This document shows, piece by piece, positions 35,687 to 45,229 of a stretch of 64,000 nt of DNA. The DNA is taken from contig CALDSE010000057.1 of NCBI GenBank assembly GCA_937911175.1, positions 1 through 64,000 of the forward strand, given 5' to 3'. The first letter of the stretch is position 1; each line of letters starts with the position of its first letter. Source of the DNA: an uncultured Sediminibacterium sp. GTDB taxonomy: Bacteria; Bacteroidota; Bacteroidia; Chitinophagales; Chitinophagaceae. A program made the position numbers and the translations under genes. The notes beneath the pieces were generated by a model that had not been told where the DNA came from, did no database searches, and saw nothing but the letters and a program-made list of their open reading frames with translations.

Positions 35687-37204
35687 TTATTTTCTTATAA
35701 ATTTAGTCCCATTCCACTCCCATCTTATATTATCTTTTTTCTCTCCAGAAAAAATATCTAATTGCCCGTTCTTGTCAATGTCTTGCACACGAATATGATA
35801 AAAGCGACCGGCTGTATTATTATCAATATACTGACTTGTTTTATCTGAAAATGTTTTTCCTTTATCAGTGGATTTAAATAAAGAGATAAAATAAATGGGC
35901 GCTCCACTGCCTGTCGGATTATTATAATTTCCACTAGCTATTATTTCTTTAGTGCCATCTGCATCTAAGTCTGTAAAGTCTAAATTCATTAAATACCATT
36001 CTCCTGATATGCTAATAGAACTTGAATTAGTTAAGCTAAATCCTTTGCCATTACCCCATAATACCCTGAAATCATTGACTCTGCTAGGAAAAATAGCCGG
36101 AACAAATACAATGACAAGGTCTAAAAATCCATCATTATTTACATCCACCAGCTCTGATAGATATACAACGGGAATATCCCCCACACCGGTAAAGTCAATA
36201 GTAAAATTAGCCTTACCGTCATTCCACATAATTCTACTTTTTACTCCATTGGATTGATTATGAAAATTGAAAGCAATTATATCTAAATCTCCATCATTGT
36301 CAATGTCTCCCGAACATCCGGTATACCAAAAACCTTGGTCGGGAAATTCTTTTACAGTGGTAAATCCATTTTTTGAATTTAATAAAAGATGGTTGTTATC
36401 ATTTAAGAATGGGAATGCACCAAAAGGAGGATCTACCGCAACATTTGAAAAAATATCAGGAAGCGAGTCGTTGTTAAAGTCACCTACTAATATTTTTGTA
36501 CCATGTGGATTTTTTATGTTAGGGCCTGTATAATTTGTTTGTTTTAAATTAGCTCCTGTATTCATAAAAACTGATGGAGGGGGATTCGGTGTGGGACTAA
36601 TATTTAAATCATAGCCTTCATAATAAAATAAATCTTCTTGTCCATCTCCATCAATATCTATTTGCGTAGACTGCTCATCAATGAATGGATTATTGGGATA
36701 TTTTGAACCGTCGGCCTTATACAATTGAGCTGAAGAAAACCAAGTATCAAAATTAGATAGCTCGTAAGAATTTTTTAAATAGTTTTTATAAATCCTACCC
36801 CTGCTTATTTGAAAGATTTGATTTGCGGAATTAGTGGAACTAGCTTTAGAGCTTATGGTTATTTTAATTGTATAATTTGCTTTAATAGAAAAGCCCCCCG
36901 TTTTGACGACCAATGAATTTTGTGAAATAGTAGAATCTAATTTGTATAGGGCTAAAGTACTGTCTAGTCTACTTATGGCAATGGAATAAATAAAGCCGCT
37001 GCTGGGCATTTTAGAACTAACAGTAATGGTAAATTCAAGTGTGTCTTTGGTAAGTAAGTAATTACTAGCAGATAGATCTGGGCTCAAAGTAAATTTAACG
37101 GGTTCTTCTACAACCACTGGAACGATGGGCGGATCAGGAATGACCTCTTTTTTACTACAGCCTAAAAGAGACAATACAAACAAGACAAGTATACCCTTTT
37201 TCAT
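35687..37204 (-). CDS. FG-GAP/VCBS-repeat lipoprotein
   Basis: This 505-aa surface or periplasmic lipoprotein has signal peptide MKKGILVLFVLSLLGC with a good lipobox. After a Pro/Val-rich linker and an Ig-like segment (about 30-130), the C-terminal two-thirds carry six DxDxDG-like calcium-binding loops (DIDGDGQED, DFNNDSLPD, DIDNDGDLD, DVNNDGFLD, DLDADGTKE, DIDKNGQLD) typical of an FG-GAP beta-propeller. Such proteins bind ligands or matrix; the specific role is unknown. It appears monocistronic. Confidence 0.88.
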   Translation of the reverse strand: MKKGILVLFVLSLLGCSKKEVIPDPPIVPVVVEEPVKFTLSPDLSASNYLLTKDTLEFTITVSSKMPSSGFIYSIAISRLDSTLALYKLDSTISQNSLVVKTGGFSIKANYTIKITISSKASSTNSANQIFQISRGRIYKNYLKNSYELSNFDTWFSSAQLYKADGSKYPNNPFIDEQSTQIDIDGDGQEDLFYYEGYDLNISPTPNPPPSVFMNTGANLKQTNYTGPNIKNPHGTKILVGDFNNDSLPDIFSNVAVDPPFGAFPFLNDNNHLLLNSKNGFTTVKEFPDQGFWYTGCSGDIDNDGDLDIIAFNFHNQSNGVKSRIMWNDGKANFTIDFTGVGDIPVVYLSELVDVNNDGFLDLVIVFVPAIFPSRVNDFRVLWGNGKGFSLTNSSSISISGEWYLMNLDFTDLDADGTKEIIASGNYNNPTGSGAPIYFISLFKSTDKGKTFSDKTSQYIDNNTAGRFYHIRVQDIDKNGQLDIFSGEKKDNIRWEWNGTKFIRK

Positions 37205-37249
37205 ATTATTTAATTTAAAATAAATAGGGGGGTATTCTATATTTAATTA

Positions 37250-38323
37250 TTACAATTTACCGTAAAGCTCTCTCAATTTTTCTCTAGTAATCATGCTTTC
37301 CCAATTAGGGCCTAAGGCATTTTCCCATAAAGGCTTCATGCCAAGAGATACATTAATCATAGTATCGAACTGCTCTTCTGTTAAATTAGCACAAATACCA
37401 GTAGGAATTTCTATTTTGTTTTTTTCTACCATGAACTTAAACTCTTCTACCCCTGCAGGATAATATTCTGCTAAATGATTCATCACAATACAGTTGCCAA
37501 TACCATGCTTCGTGCCTAATAAATAACTAAGGCCATAGCTCACTGCATGTGCTACACCTACTTGACTATAAGCAATGCTCATACCGCCTGCAAAAGAAGC
37601 CATCATTAATTGATCGTCACATTCTTCATCCCATTTGTCTTTATGCACAAATATTTTTTGACAAAGGTCCAAGGCTTTTTCGCCGTAGCTTTTACTAAAC
37701 TCATTTAAAAAAGTGCCTTCTAAACTTTCAATGCAATGAATGTAACAATCCATGCCTGTATAAAAGCGTTGATTGGCTGGAACATTCTTAGTTAATTCAG
37801 GATCTAATACAATTTGATTAAAGGGCGTGAAGTCGGAGTTCATGCCTAGCTTACGCGTAGGTCCTGTTAATACAGTAGTACGGCTTACTTCAGCACCTGT
37901 TCCACTTAAGGTAGGTATGCCTACTTTATATACACCAGGTAATTTTACTAAGTCCCAACCTTGATAGTCTGCAGAAGAACCCGGATTGGTCATCATTAAA
38001 GCAACTGCTTTGGCTAAATCTAAAGTGGAGCCGCCGCCAATACCGATGATACCACTCACTTCACCAAACTCTGCTTTTAATTCTGAAGCGAGTGCATCTA
38101 CTTGTTTTGTTTTAGGTTCATGCGTAACATCAACATATACAATTTTATCTTTCCCTCTTAGCGGAATTCTACCGGCTAGTGGTTTGCCTACAAAAAAATG
38201 ATCTAAAAAAAATATCATTGGATAGTCGCCCTTGCGATGCGGGGCAATAATTTCATCTACTTGATTAAAAGAACCACGACCAAAGACCACATAGTCTACC
38301 ATTTTAAAATTACGAAACTGCAT
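37250..38323 (-). CDS. KdnB-like iron-containing alcohol dehydrogenase
   Basis: This is a 357-aa group III metal-dependent dehydrogenase. The NAD motif GGGST is at 96-100, and metal ligands are D192, H196, H259 and H273. The opening FRNFKMVDYVVFGRGSFNQ and overall pattern look like KdnB, which oxidises C8 of Kdo so that KdnA can aminate it to 8-amino-Kdo. kdsB, the Kdo-activating enzyme, lies two genes upstream on the same strand, which supports a Kdo-related substrate. No kdnA aminotransferase is in the window. The KdnB assignment is from memory of the family; a generic Fe-ADH role remains possible. Confidence 0.6.
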   Translation of the reverse strand: MQFRNFKMVDYVVFGRGSFNQVDEIIAPHRKGDYPMIFFLDHFFVGKPLAGRIPLRGKDKIVYVDVTHEPKTKQVDALASELKAEFGEVSGIIGIGGGSTLDLAKAVALMMTNPGSSADYQGWDLVKLPGVYKVGIPTLSGTGAEVSRTTVLTGPTRKLGMNSDFTPFNQIVLDPELTKNVPANQRFYTGMDCYIHCIESLEGTFLNEFSKSYGEKALDLCQKIFVHKDKWDEECDDQLMMASFAGGMSIAYSQVGVAHAVSYGLSYLLGTKHGIGNCIVMNHLAEYYPAGVEEFKFMVEKNKIEIPTGICANLTEEQFDTMINVSLGMKPLWENALGPNWESMITREKLRELYGKL

Positions 38324-38343
38324 ATTTATTTTTTTACTAGTAT

Positions 38344-38351
38344 CAAAGTTA
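38344..38351 (-). promoter_or_regulatory. -7 box for kdnB-like gene
   Basis: TAACTTTG on the minus strand is an exact TAnnTTTG match 20 nt before the ATG, so this gene need not depend on the sugar-porter transcript. Confidence 0.5.
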
Positions 38352-38366
38352 CATTCTTATTGATAA

Positions 38367-39713
38367 TTAGGATGCTAATTTCTTTTGTAGCTCTTCTAAA
38401 GAAACGCCTTTGGTTTCTGGCACTTTAGCTATAATCCAAACTAATTGCAAGGCCATCATGACCGTAAAAAAAGCAAAGATGGGCCAAGGGTTGTCTTTGA
38501 AAATACCATCTTCACTATCTAAAAATACGGGTGTTACCAAGGTAATGAGTGCAGCAAATATCCAATGAATACTGGCGCCGAAGGCTTGGCCCTTGGCTCT
38601 AATTTGAGTAGGGAAGATTTCTGATATCAATACCCAAATAACTGCACCTTGTCCAATAGCATGTGCTGCTATAAATAATAATAAAAAGCTAAGCATGAAT
38701 TCGGGAGCACTATGATTGATAAAGCCATAGGCCACCATGGATAAACTTATAATGTATCCAAATGATCCAATAATTAATAAAGTTTTACGGCCTATGCGAT
38801 CAATTAACCAAAGACCTACGAATGTAAAAACTAAGTTCATAAGTCCTAATGAAATGGAACTTAATAATGAATTGTTTTTAGCAAAGCCCGCTTCTTCTAA
38901 AATTCTAGGTGCATAGTATAAAAGAAAATTAATACCAGATGCCTGATTAAAAAAAGCAACGAAAAAAGCAATGGAAATTATTTTGCTGTGATGCTTGGTA
39001 AATAAGAGAATACTTCCTTGCGCTTTTTCTTCTTCATTCGCCGTTTTTATTTCTTGAATGGTTTGATCAATATTTTCTACTCCCACAATGGCCAAGTTTT
39101 CTCTAGCCCCTGCCTCGTCGTTTTTAACAGAGAACAACCATCTTGGACTTTCGGGTAAACCCAGGGTCATTAAAGTATAAATAATAGAAGGAATTAATAA
39201 TACAGCTAACATCCAACGCCAATCGTTGGCACCACCAAAACCTGCTAAAAAATAATTAGATAAATAAGCCACTAAAATTCCAAAGACGATATTGAACTGA
39301 TACATACCTACTAATTTTCCTCTATTATTTTTATTGGAAATTTCAGAAATATAAGTAGGGGCCGCTACAGAAGAAACCCCAATAGCAATACCTCCTATTA
39401 ATCTGAAGAAAGAAAAGGTATAAGGATCTTGTGCAAAAGCAGAACCAATGGCGGATGCAATAAACATAATACCTAACCATATTAATACTTTTTTACGGCC
39501 ATACTTTTCAGTAGGCGCGCCTGCAAACACAGAGCCAATAACGGTTCCCCATAATGCCATGGACATAATAAAAAATCCGTGGAACAAAGGTGTGGTATGC
39601 CAAAGCTCTTGAATAGGTTTATCCGCACCAGAAATAACTACCATGTCAAAGCCGAAAATAAAACCTGCCAGAGCGGCCACGATAGTTGATTGAAATAATT
39701 TTCCTTTGTTCAT
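38367..39713 (-). CDS. sugar porter family MFS transporter
   Basis: This 448-aa inner-membrane protein has 12 predicted helices and is a proton symporter or facilitator of the sugar-porter family. Signature motifs are GRKKVLIWLG (loop 2-3), PESPRWL (after helix 6), DRIGRKTLL (loop 8-9) and the terminal PETKGVSLEEL. The sugar is not deducible. It lies between kdsB and the KdnB-like gene on the same strand. With a 78-nt gap to kdsB it may be transcribed from its own start, though no good -7 box was seen. Confidence 0.88.
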   Translation of the reverse strand: MNKGKLFQSTIVAALAGFIFGFDMVVISGADKPIQELWHTTPLFHGFFIMSMALWGTVIGSVFAGAPTEKYGRKKVLIWLGIMFIASAIGSAFAQDPYTFSFFRLIGGIAIGVSSVAAPTYISEISNKNNRGKLVGMYQFNIVFGILVAYLSNYFLAGFGGANDWRWMLAVLLIPSIIYTLMTLGLPESPRWLFSVKNDEAGARENLAIVGVENIDQTIQEIKTANEEEKAQGSILLFTKHHSKIISIAFFVAFFNQASGINFLLYYAPRILEEAGFAKNNSLLSSISLGLMNLVFTFVGLWLIDRIGRKTLLIIGSFGYIISLSMVAYGFINHSAPEFMLSFLLLFIAAHAIGQGAVIWVLISEIFPTQIRAKGQAFGASIHWIFAALITLVTPVFLDSEDGIFKDNPWPIFAFFTVMMALQLVWIIAKVPETKGVSLEELQKKLAS

Positions 39714-39791
39714 AATTAAATATTAATAAGAAGGTTTCTGTTAATAACTATTTTAAATATACTTATTATTAAACTAAGTAGTATAAACTGC

Positions 39792-40514
39792 TTATTTTAA
39801 AAGTGCTGCTGCTTTAATTAAATCTTCTGGTGTATCTATTTCTACGCCCATATAACTGGTTACTACCATTTTTATAGGAACGCCATTTTCTAAATAACGA
39901 AGACATTCAATTTTCTCAGCAGCTTCTAATGGTGAGATAGGCCAGTTCGTAAAATTAAGTAGGGCTTGTTTTTTAAAGGCATACACACCAATATGTTCGT
40001 AATAAGGAATAGCTATTTCTGTATTTCTTGCATAAGGAATAACACTGCGTGAAAAAAACAGTGCATTCATATTTTTATCTACGGCTACTTTTACATAATT
40101 AGGATCGGCAATTAAATCCGAATTAGTTAATGCCTGCATGAGGGAGGCCACGTCTACTTTTTCGTCTTTAAAAACAGCAATTAGTTTTTCAAGCGGCTCT
40201 TTTTTTACAAAGGGTTCGTCTCCTTGTACATTCACTACTATATCAATATCTAAATGCTCTATCGCTTCCGCAATTCTATCTGATCCACTTTCATGTTCTT
40301 TTTTACTCATGAGGGCCTTGCCGCCATGAGAAGTTATTTCATTAAAAATAATTTCACTGTCGGTTACCACATATACTTCATTGAAGAGGCCCGTGGCCAC
40401 TGTATTATCATAGGTATGCCTAATCACCGTTTTAGCACCTAAGACCTGCATTAGTTTTGCTGGAAAGCGTATGGCCGCATAGCGGGCAGGTATAAAGGCA
40501 CCAATTTTAGTCAT
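39792..40514 (-). CDS. kdsB: CMP-Kdo synthetase
   Basis: KdsB activates Kdo (or 8-amino-Kdo in Shewanella-type pathways) with CTP for transfer to lipid A. The 240 aa include the nucleotide-binding start [43 protein letters not shown] and [12 protein letters not shown], all family hallmarks. The usual STRLPGKPL reads AIRFPAKLM, a small divergence at the triphosphate loop. With the KdnB-like dehydrogenase downstream, specificity for a modified Kdo should be considered. Confidence 0.9.
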   Translation of the reverse strand: MTKIGAFIPARYAAIRFPAKLMQVLGAKTVIRHTYDNTVATGLFNEVYVVTDSEIIFNEITSHGGKALMSKKEHESGSDRIAEAIEHLDIDIVVNVQGDEPFVKKEPLEKLIAVFKDEKVDVASLMQALTNSDLIADPNYVKVAVDKNMNALFFSRSVIPYARNTEIAIPYYEHIGVYAFKKQALLNFTNWPISPLEAAEKIECLRYLENGVPIKMVVTSYMGVEIDTPEDLIKAAALLK

Positions 40515-40547
40515 TGTTTTTTGCTTAATTATCTTTTTAAAACTGGA

Positions 40548-41369
40548 TTAGTAATCTGATTTTATCGATTTATCAAAGGGCGCCTTTAGTTGATACAATA
40601 AGGACTTGTCTTTTGAATTGTCCATTACATCTAATCCATAAACAATTTCATTCATGGGTGTATAATTATAAGTCCCTAATAAACGGTCCCAGAAAGAAAA
40701 TATATTTCCGTAATTGCTATCGGTTTGTGGGCGTGTAATATGATGATGAGTTCTATGCATATTAGGAGAGACAATAATATATCCAAAACTTTGGTCAAAC
40801 CATTTAGGAATTTTAATGTTGGCATGATTAAATTGAGTAAGTACCACGCTTAAACTTTGGTATACCATCACTATCCAAATAGGTGTGCCTAAAACAAATA
40901 CAGCTAGAATAGCAAATACCGCTCTTACCACCGACTCACCCGGATGATGTCTATTGCCTGTAGTGGTGTCTACTTGAGTATCGGCGTGGTGCACCATATG
41001 AAATTTCCATAAAAATTTTACTTTATGTTCTATCATATGTACTAAATAAGCACCGATAAAATCTAATAATAATAAACCCACAATAGCTTCCACCCAAGGG
41101 CTTAATTGAATAATATGAAGTAATCCGAAATTTTCTGCTACTGTCCAGTCACTGATTTTTACCATTACAAGTGCAAATAAAAAATTAATGACAATAGTGG
41201 TGAAAGTAAAAAAGAAATTCAGGCCCGCGTGTTTGAACTTATTGTATTTAAAATTAAATAAGGGCACTGCAATTTCTACCAACCAGAAAAAGCTGATACC
41301 CCCTGCCAATAACAAGGCCCTGTGCGCACTTGGAATAGTTTCAAAATAGGTTTTTATCGCCTCTAACAT
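40548..41369 (-). CDS. sterol desaturase/fatty acid hydroxylase superfamily protein
   Basis: This 273-aa membrane protein has about four to five helices and the histidine clusters that hold a di-iron centre: HMIEH, HMVHH and HRTHHH, plus NRHHPGE. The superfamily hydroxylates or desaturates lipids using O2. Bacterial members act on fatty acids, carotenoids or sphingolipid-like bases; the substrate here is unknown. The start is set at MLEAIKTYFETIP; the open frame upstream runs through a different hydrophobic stretch that is probably not translated. It lies between dnaN and kdsB, 33 nt from kdsB. Confidence 0.87.
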   Translation of the reverse strand: MLEAIKTYFETIPSAHRALLLAGGISFFWLVEIAVPLFNFKYNKFKHAGLNFFFTFTTIVINFLFALVMVKISDWTVAENFGLLHIIQLSPWVEAIVGLLLLDFIGAYLVHMIEHKVKFLWKFHMVHHADTQVDTTTGNRHHPGESVVRAVFAILAVFVLGTPIWIVMVYQSLSVVLTQFNHANIKIPKWFDQSFGYIIVSPNMHRTHHHITRPQTDSNYGNIFSFWDRLLGTYNYTPMNEIVYGLDVMDNSKDKSLLYQLKAPFDKSIKSDY

Positions 41370-41510
41370 AGCAATGTATTTTATGCATAAATGTAAATAA
41401 AAAAACCCGATGTACCATTGATTGGGCCAGCGGGTTTCTATTATTATAGCAATTATTAAAATGCTTATTAAAGCGATCAAAAATAAACGCTTTATAGAGT
41501 AGGGATTATT

Positions 41511-42626
41511 TTAGCTATTTAACATTAAAGGCATGACCAACATGAGTAGGTCCTCTCCTGGTGCTTGTTCAGAAGGCTTGATAAGGCCGGCCTTGCTAGG
41601 TGTAGAGAGTTCTAAGAAAATATCGTCGGTATCAGCAGCAGATAACATTTCAATTAAAAATTTTGCATTAAATGCAATTTGAATGTCTTCACCTTTGTAT
41701 TCACAACTCATGCGCTCATTTCCTTCAAAACTAAAGTCAATATCTTGAGCCGCCATTTGTAATTCATTGCCTGTAATATTTAAGGCCACTTGATTGGTGC
41801 TCTTATTGCTAAATACATTCACTCGGCGAAGTGCATTTTGAAAATCATGCTTGTTCACTGTTAAGCGGTATGGATTATCCGCAGGTATAACCACTTTATA
41901 GTCAGGGAAACGCGCATCAATTAATCGACAAATTAATTGAGTAGAACCATGGTCTACAAAAAGATGATTGTTATTAAAACTTAAAGTGATAGGGTCTTCA
42001 TTATCAGGTAAAGCATTCTTTAATAAGTTCAAAGGTTTTTTAGGTACAATGAAAGAAGCGTTTTGCTTTGCCTTGGTATCGGTTCTTTTATAACGCACTA
42101 AACGGTGTGCATCGGTGGCTACAAACTGAACGCTGTCCTTGGTTAATTCAAAGAACACACCGGTCATGGCAGGGCGTAAGTCATCGCCACTTACTGCAAA
42201 TAATGTTTTATTAATAGCCGTTAACAAGCTACTACTAGTCATATCAAAGCCAGTGGTATCATCGGCTGTAGGCTCTTTCGGAAAATTATCAGGATTCTCT
42301 CCCATGACTTTATACTTACCATTATCACTGGTAATTTCTACACTATAGTTTTTATCTATATTGAAAGTAAGGGGTTGGTCTGCAATATTTTTTAAAGAAT
42401 CAATTAAAATTTTAGCGGGAATACAAACACGACCATTGGCCTTGCTTTCCACATCCATTTGAACGCGCATAACCGTTTCTAAATCGGTAGCTACAATATT
42501 TAATTTTTTATCTTCGATTTCGAATAAAAAATCTTCCAAGATGGGAAGTACGGTATTGGTATTAATAACACCTGAAATTTGTTGAAGGTGTTTTAAAAGC
42601 GAAGAAGAAGAAACAATAAATTTCAT
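41511..42626 (-). CDS. dnaN: DNA polymerase III beta sliding clamp
   Basis: DnaN forms the ring-shaped dimer that tethers Pol III and other DNA enzymes to the template. The 371 aa contain three repeated clamp domains (about 1-120, 121-245 and 246-371). Recognisable segments are NTNTVLPILEDFLFE, GVFFELTKDSVQFVATDAHRLVRYK and the C-terminal MLVMPLMLN, equivalent to the MPMRL tail. dnaA, recF and gyrB are not beside it, so the classic dnaA-dnaN arrangement is absent. recX diverges from it across 165 bp. Confidence 0.95.
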   Translation of the reverse strand: MKFIVSSSSLLKHLQQISGVINTNTVLPILEDFLFEIEDKKLNIVATDLETVMRVQMDVESKANGRVCIPAKILIDSLKNIADQPLTFNIDKNYSVEITSDNGKYKVMGENPDNFPKEPTADDTTGFDMTSSSLLTAINKTLFAVSGDDLRPAMTGVFFELTKDSVQFVATDAHRLVRYKRTDTKAKQNASFIVPKKPLNLLKNALPDNEDPITLSFNNNHLFVDHGSTQLICRLIDARFPDYKVVIPADNPYRLTVNKHDFQNALRRVNVFSNKSTNQVALNITGNELQMAAQDIDFSFEGNERMSCEYKGEDIQIAFNAKFLIEMLSAADTDDIFLELSTPSKAGLIKPSEQAPGEDLLMLVMPLMLNS

Positions 42627-42791
42627 AGGATAATACGTTTTGTTTTTTAGTAGGTTTTTCTTAGGCTAGGGCTGTTTAGATAGGCTCCAGGACTAAGCGA
42701 AATAACCTTAAATAACACTAACGAAACTAATGCAAAATCTTAAGATTAAAAAGCTATTTTAGCATTTCTTATTGACATACTTATCTACAAA

Positions 42792-43265
42792 ATGCAAAAG
42801 ATTAGAATAGGCAAAGAGCAGGCTATACAAAGGATACGGCATTTTTGTGCTTACCAAGAAAGGGCCCAACAAGAGGTGAGAGACAAGCTCTATGCTTTCG
42901 GTATGACCCCTGTTGAAGTAGAAGAAATAATTTCCGATTTAATATCAGATAATTTTTTAAATGAAGCAAGGTTTGCAGAAAGTTTTGCAGGTGGTCATTT
43001 TAGAATAAAGGCATGGGGTAAGCAAAAAATAAAATATGCCTTGCAACAAAAAAGAGTAAGCCCTGTAAATATTAAAAAGGCATTGCTTTGTATTGATGAA
43101 AAGGCTTATGAAAAAACCTTATTAAACCTAGCCACTAAAAAGTGGAATTCACTAAAAGGGGAAAGAGGCATGAGTCGTATGGCGAAAACACAATCCTTTT
43201 TAAATCAAAGGGGCTTTGAATCAAACTTAATTAGCCCCATTATACAAGCACTAAACAAGAAGTAA
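42792..43265 (+). CDS. recX: regulatory protein RecX
   Basis: RecX binds and restrains RecA filaments. This 157-aa all-helical protein has the family pattern ALQQKRVS and an N-terminal CAYQERAQQEVRDKL followed by LISDNFLNEARFAESFAGGHFRIKAWG. recX usually follows recA, but here recA lies 15 kb away on the other strand, so the two must be regulated apart. The start ATG is preceded by an A-rich stretch; no -7 box is obvious. The nitrilase-like gene follows after 44 nt. Confidence 0.92.
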   Translation: MQKIRIGKEQAIQRIRHFCAYQERAQQEVRDKLYAFGMTPVEVEEIISDLISDNFLNEARFAESFAGGHFRIKAWGKQKIKYALQQKRVSPVNIKKALLCIDEKAYEKTLLNLATKKWNSLKGERGMSRMAKTQSFLNQRGFESNLISPIIQALNKK

Positions 43266-43309
43266 GTTTTTTATTTGAATATTGTACCTTTAAATAATAA
43301 GAAAAAAGA

Positions 43310-44107
43310 ATGTCTGTATCCACCCTTAGTTTCTCCCTTATACAAACCGATTTATTTTGGGAAGATAAAGCGGCCAACCTAGCTATGTTGGCTAAAAAAA
43401 TAAGGGGTATTGAAGAATATACAGAAGTGGTGGTGCTTCCTGAAATGTTTAGTACGGGCTTTAGTATGCGACCTACCGAGTTTGCTGAAACCATGGATGG
43501 GCCTACGCTTAAGTGGATGAAACAATTGTCTGCAGAAAAGAAAGTTATTATAGTGGGGTCCTTAATTATCAAAGAAGAAATTAGTGAAGAAGGGCCTCAA
43601 TTTTATAATAGACTTATATGGGTTTTACCGAATGGTGAATTAGGTTATTATGATAAAAGGCATTTATTTGCCTTTGCGGGCGAAGACCAACATTATACGG
43701 CAGGAGCTAAAAGATTAATTGCAAGTGTGAAAGGTTGGAAAATAAATTTACAAGTTTGTTATGATTTACGTTTTCCTGTTTGGGCCCGTCAACAAGGGGA
43801 AGAATATGATGTACTGCTTTATGTTGCCAACTGGCCAGAGAAAAGAAATCATGCTTGGAAAACATTATTAACAGCGCGCGCAATTGAAAACCAGTGTTAT
43901 ACTATTGGGGTTAATAGAGTGGGCATAGATGGTAATAATATAGCACATAGTGGCGACTCCTTAATTGTTGGACCCCTTGGAGAAGTGCTCTATCACTGCG
44001 CTTACAAAGAAGATGTCTTTACCATTACACTACAAAAACAAGAACTAACGACTGCTCGAAATCAATTTCCTTTTTGGAAGGATGCCGATTTTTTTCAAAT
44101 TCAATAA
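43310..44107 (+). CDS. carbon-nitrogen hydrolase, omega-amidase (YafV/Nit2) type
   Basis: This is a 265-aa nitrilase-superfamily enzyme. The catalytic triad is visible: Glu in VVLPEMFSTGF, Lys in YYDKRHLF and Cys in LQVCYDLRFP. The pattern FSMRPTEFAE with the WPEKRNHAWKTLL segment is that of omega-amidases, which hydrolyse alpha-ketoglutaramate or succinamate and so clear toxic products of glutamine transamination. It lies between recX and nagA on the same strand, 17 nt before nagA. Confidence 0.88.
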   Translation: MSVSTLSFSLIQTDLFWEDKAANLAMLAKKIRGIEEYTEVVVLPEMFSTGFSMRPTEFAETMDGPTLKWMKQLSAEKKVIIVGSLIIKEEISEEGPQFYNRLIWVLPNGELGYYDKRHLFAFAGEDQHYTAGAKRLIASVKGWKINLQVCYDLRFPVWARQQGEEYDVLLYVANWPEKRNHAWKTLLTARAIENQCYTIGVNRVGIDGNNIAHSGDSLIVGPLGEVLYHCAYKEDVFTITLQKQELTTARNQFPFWKDADFFQIQ

Positions 44108-44124
44108 TTAGAAATTAAAATACA

Positions 44125-45207
44125 ATGCATATAAGTTTATCTGTTCAAAAATTATTTACGGGAAAAGATTGGATGAAAGAAGTAGTAGTTGAAATAGAAA
44201 ATGGAATTATAAAAAATATAAGTACCGAGGGCTATGATACGAATAATGCAATGCCTATTGTTATACCTGCTTTAATTGATCTTCAAATTTATGGAGCAGA
44301 AAATAAATTGTTGTCTGAATTTCCCGATGCAGACACCATTGAAAAAACTTACCGCTATTGCTTAAAAGGAGGTGCTGCTTATTTTCAACCTACCATTGCC
44401 TCTCAAACAAATGATATCATTTTAAAAGCAATAGATGCGGTAAGAACCTATAAAGCCAGTGGTGGCAAGGGTTGTATGGGACTCCATATTGAAGGGCCTT
44501 GGATTAATGTTGAGAAAAAAGGCGCGCATCAGGCTGAAATTATTCACGCCCCTTCTTATGAAGAAGTGAAGTCCATCATTGAATATGGAAAAGATTGTAT
44601 TGGCATGATTACTATTGCCCCCGAAGTGGTGGATCAAAAAATTATTGATTTAATACAAGAAAATAATATTGTTATTTCTGCAGGACATACCAATGCCAGT
44701 TATGAATTAGCTAATTCTTTTTTAGATAAGGGCATTACAGTGGGTACACATTTATACAATGCGATGAGTAGTTTGCAACACAGGGCTCCTGGTATGGTGG
44801 GCGCTTTGTTTAATCACCCTACTGCCATGTGTAGTTTAGTGCCAGATGGTTACCACGTGGACTTTGCAGCTATTAAAATTGCTAAAAAAATGATGGGCGA
44901 CCGTTTGTTTTGTATTACCGATGCGGTGACCACTGCAAGTACTGGTATGTATCAACATACACTTGTAGGAGACAAATATGAAAGCCATGGTGTATTAAGT
45001 GGCTCTGCTTTAACGCAATTAAAATCAGTGAAAAACTTAGTAAACAATGTAGGTATTGAATTAGGGGAAGCCATAAGAATGTGTAGCGTCTATCCAGCCA
45101 AGGTAATGAACCACGATGACATTAAGGGCAGTATTGAAATAGGCGGAAAAGCAGACCTAGCTTGCTTAGAAGCAGATCTTAGTTTAATAAAAATGATGGT
45201 AGCTTAA
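44125..45207 (+). CDS. nagA: N-acetylglucosamine-6-phosphate deacetylase
   Basis: NagA removes acetate from GlcNAc-6-P, linking cell-wall and chitin sugar recycling to glycolysis. It is 360 aa. The amidohydrolase barrel shows LHIEGPWIN (Glu ligand), SAGHTNASYE (His), THLYNAMSSLQHR (His) and ITDAVTTAS (catalytic Asp). The N-terminal HxH of many amidohydrolases reads DLQIYGA, like the single-metal E. coli NagA. nagB is not adjacent. It ends 22 nt before the convergent thiL. Confidence 0.92.
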   Translation: MHISLSVQKLFTGKDWMKEVVVEIENGIIKNISTEGYDTNNAMPIVIPALIDLQIYGAENKLLSEFPDADTIEKTYRYCLKGGAAYFQPTIASQTNDIILKAIDAVRTYKASGGKGCMGLHIEGPWINVEKKGAHQAEIIHAPSYEEVKSIIEYGKDCIGMITIAPEVVDQKIIDLIQENNIVISAGHTNASYELANSFLDKGITVGTHLYNAMSSLQHRAPGMVGALFNHPTAMCSLVPDGYHVDFAAIKIAKKMMGDRLFCITDAVTTASTGMYQHTLVGDKYESHGVLSGSALTQLKSVKNLVNNVGIELGEAIRMCSVYPAKVMNHDDIKGSIEIGGKADLACLEADLSLIKMMVA

Positions 45208-45229
45208 ATTATTTCTTAGCTATATAAGT

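Noticed and set aside
41370-41480. N-terminal extension of the sterol-desaturase-like protein
   Set aside because: The extension adds an unrelated hydrophobic stretch; the family-like N-terminus begins at the ATG at 41369.
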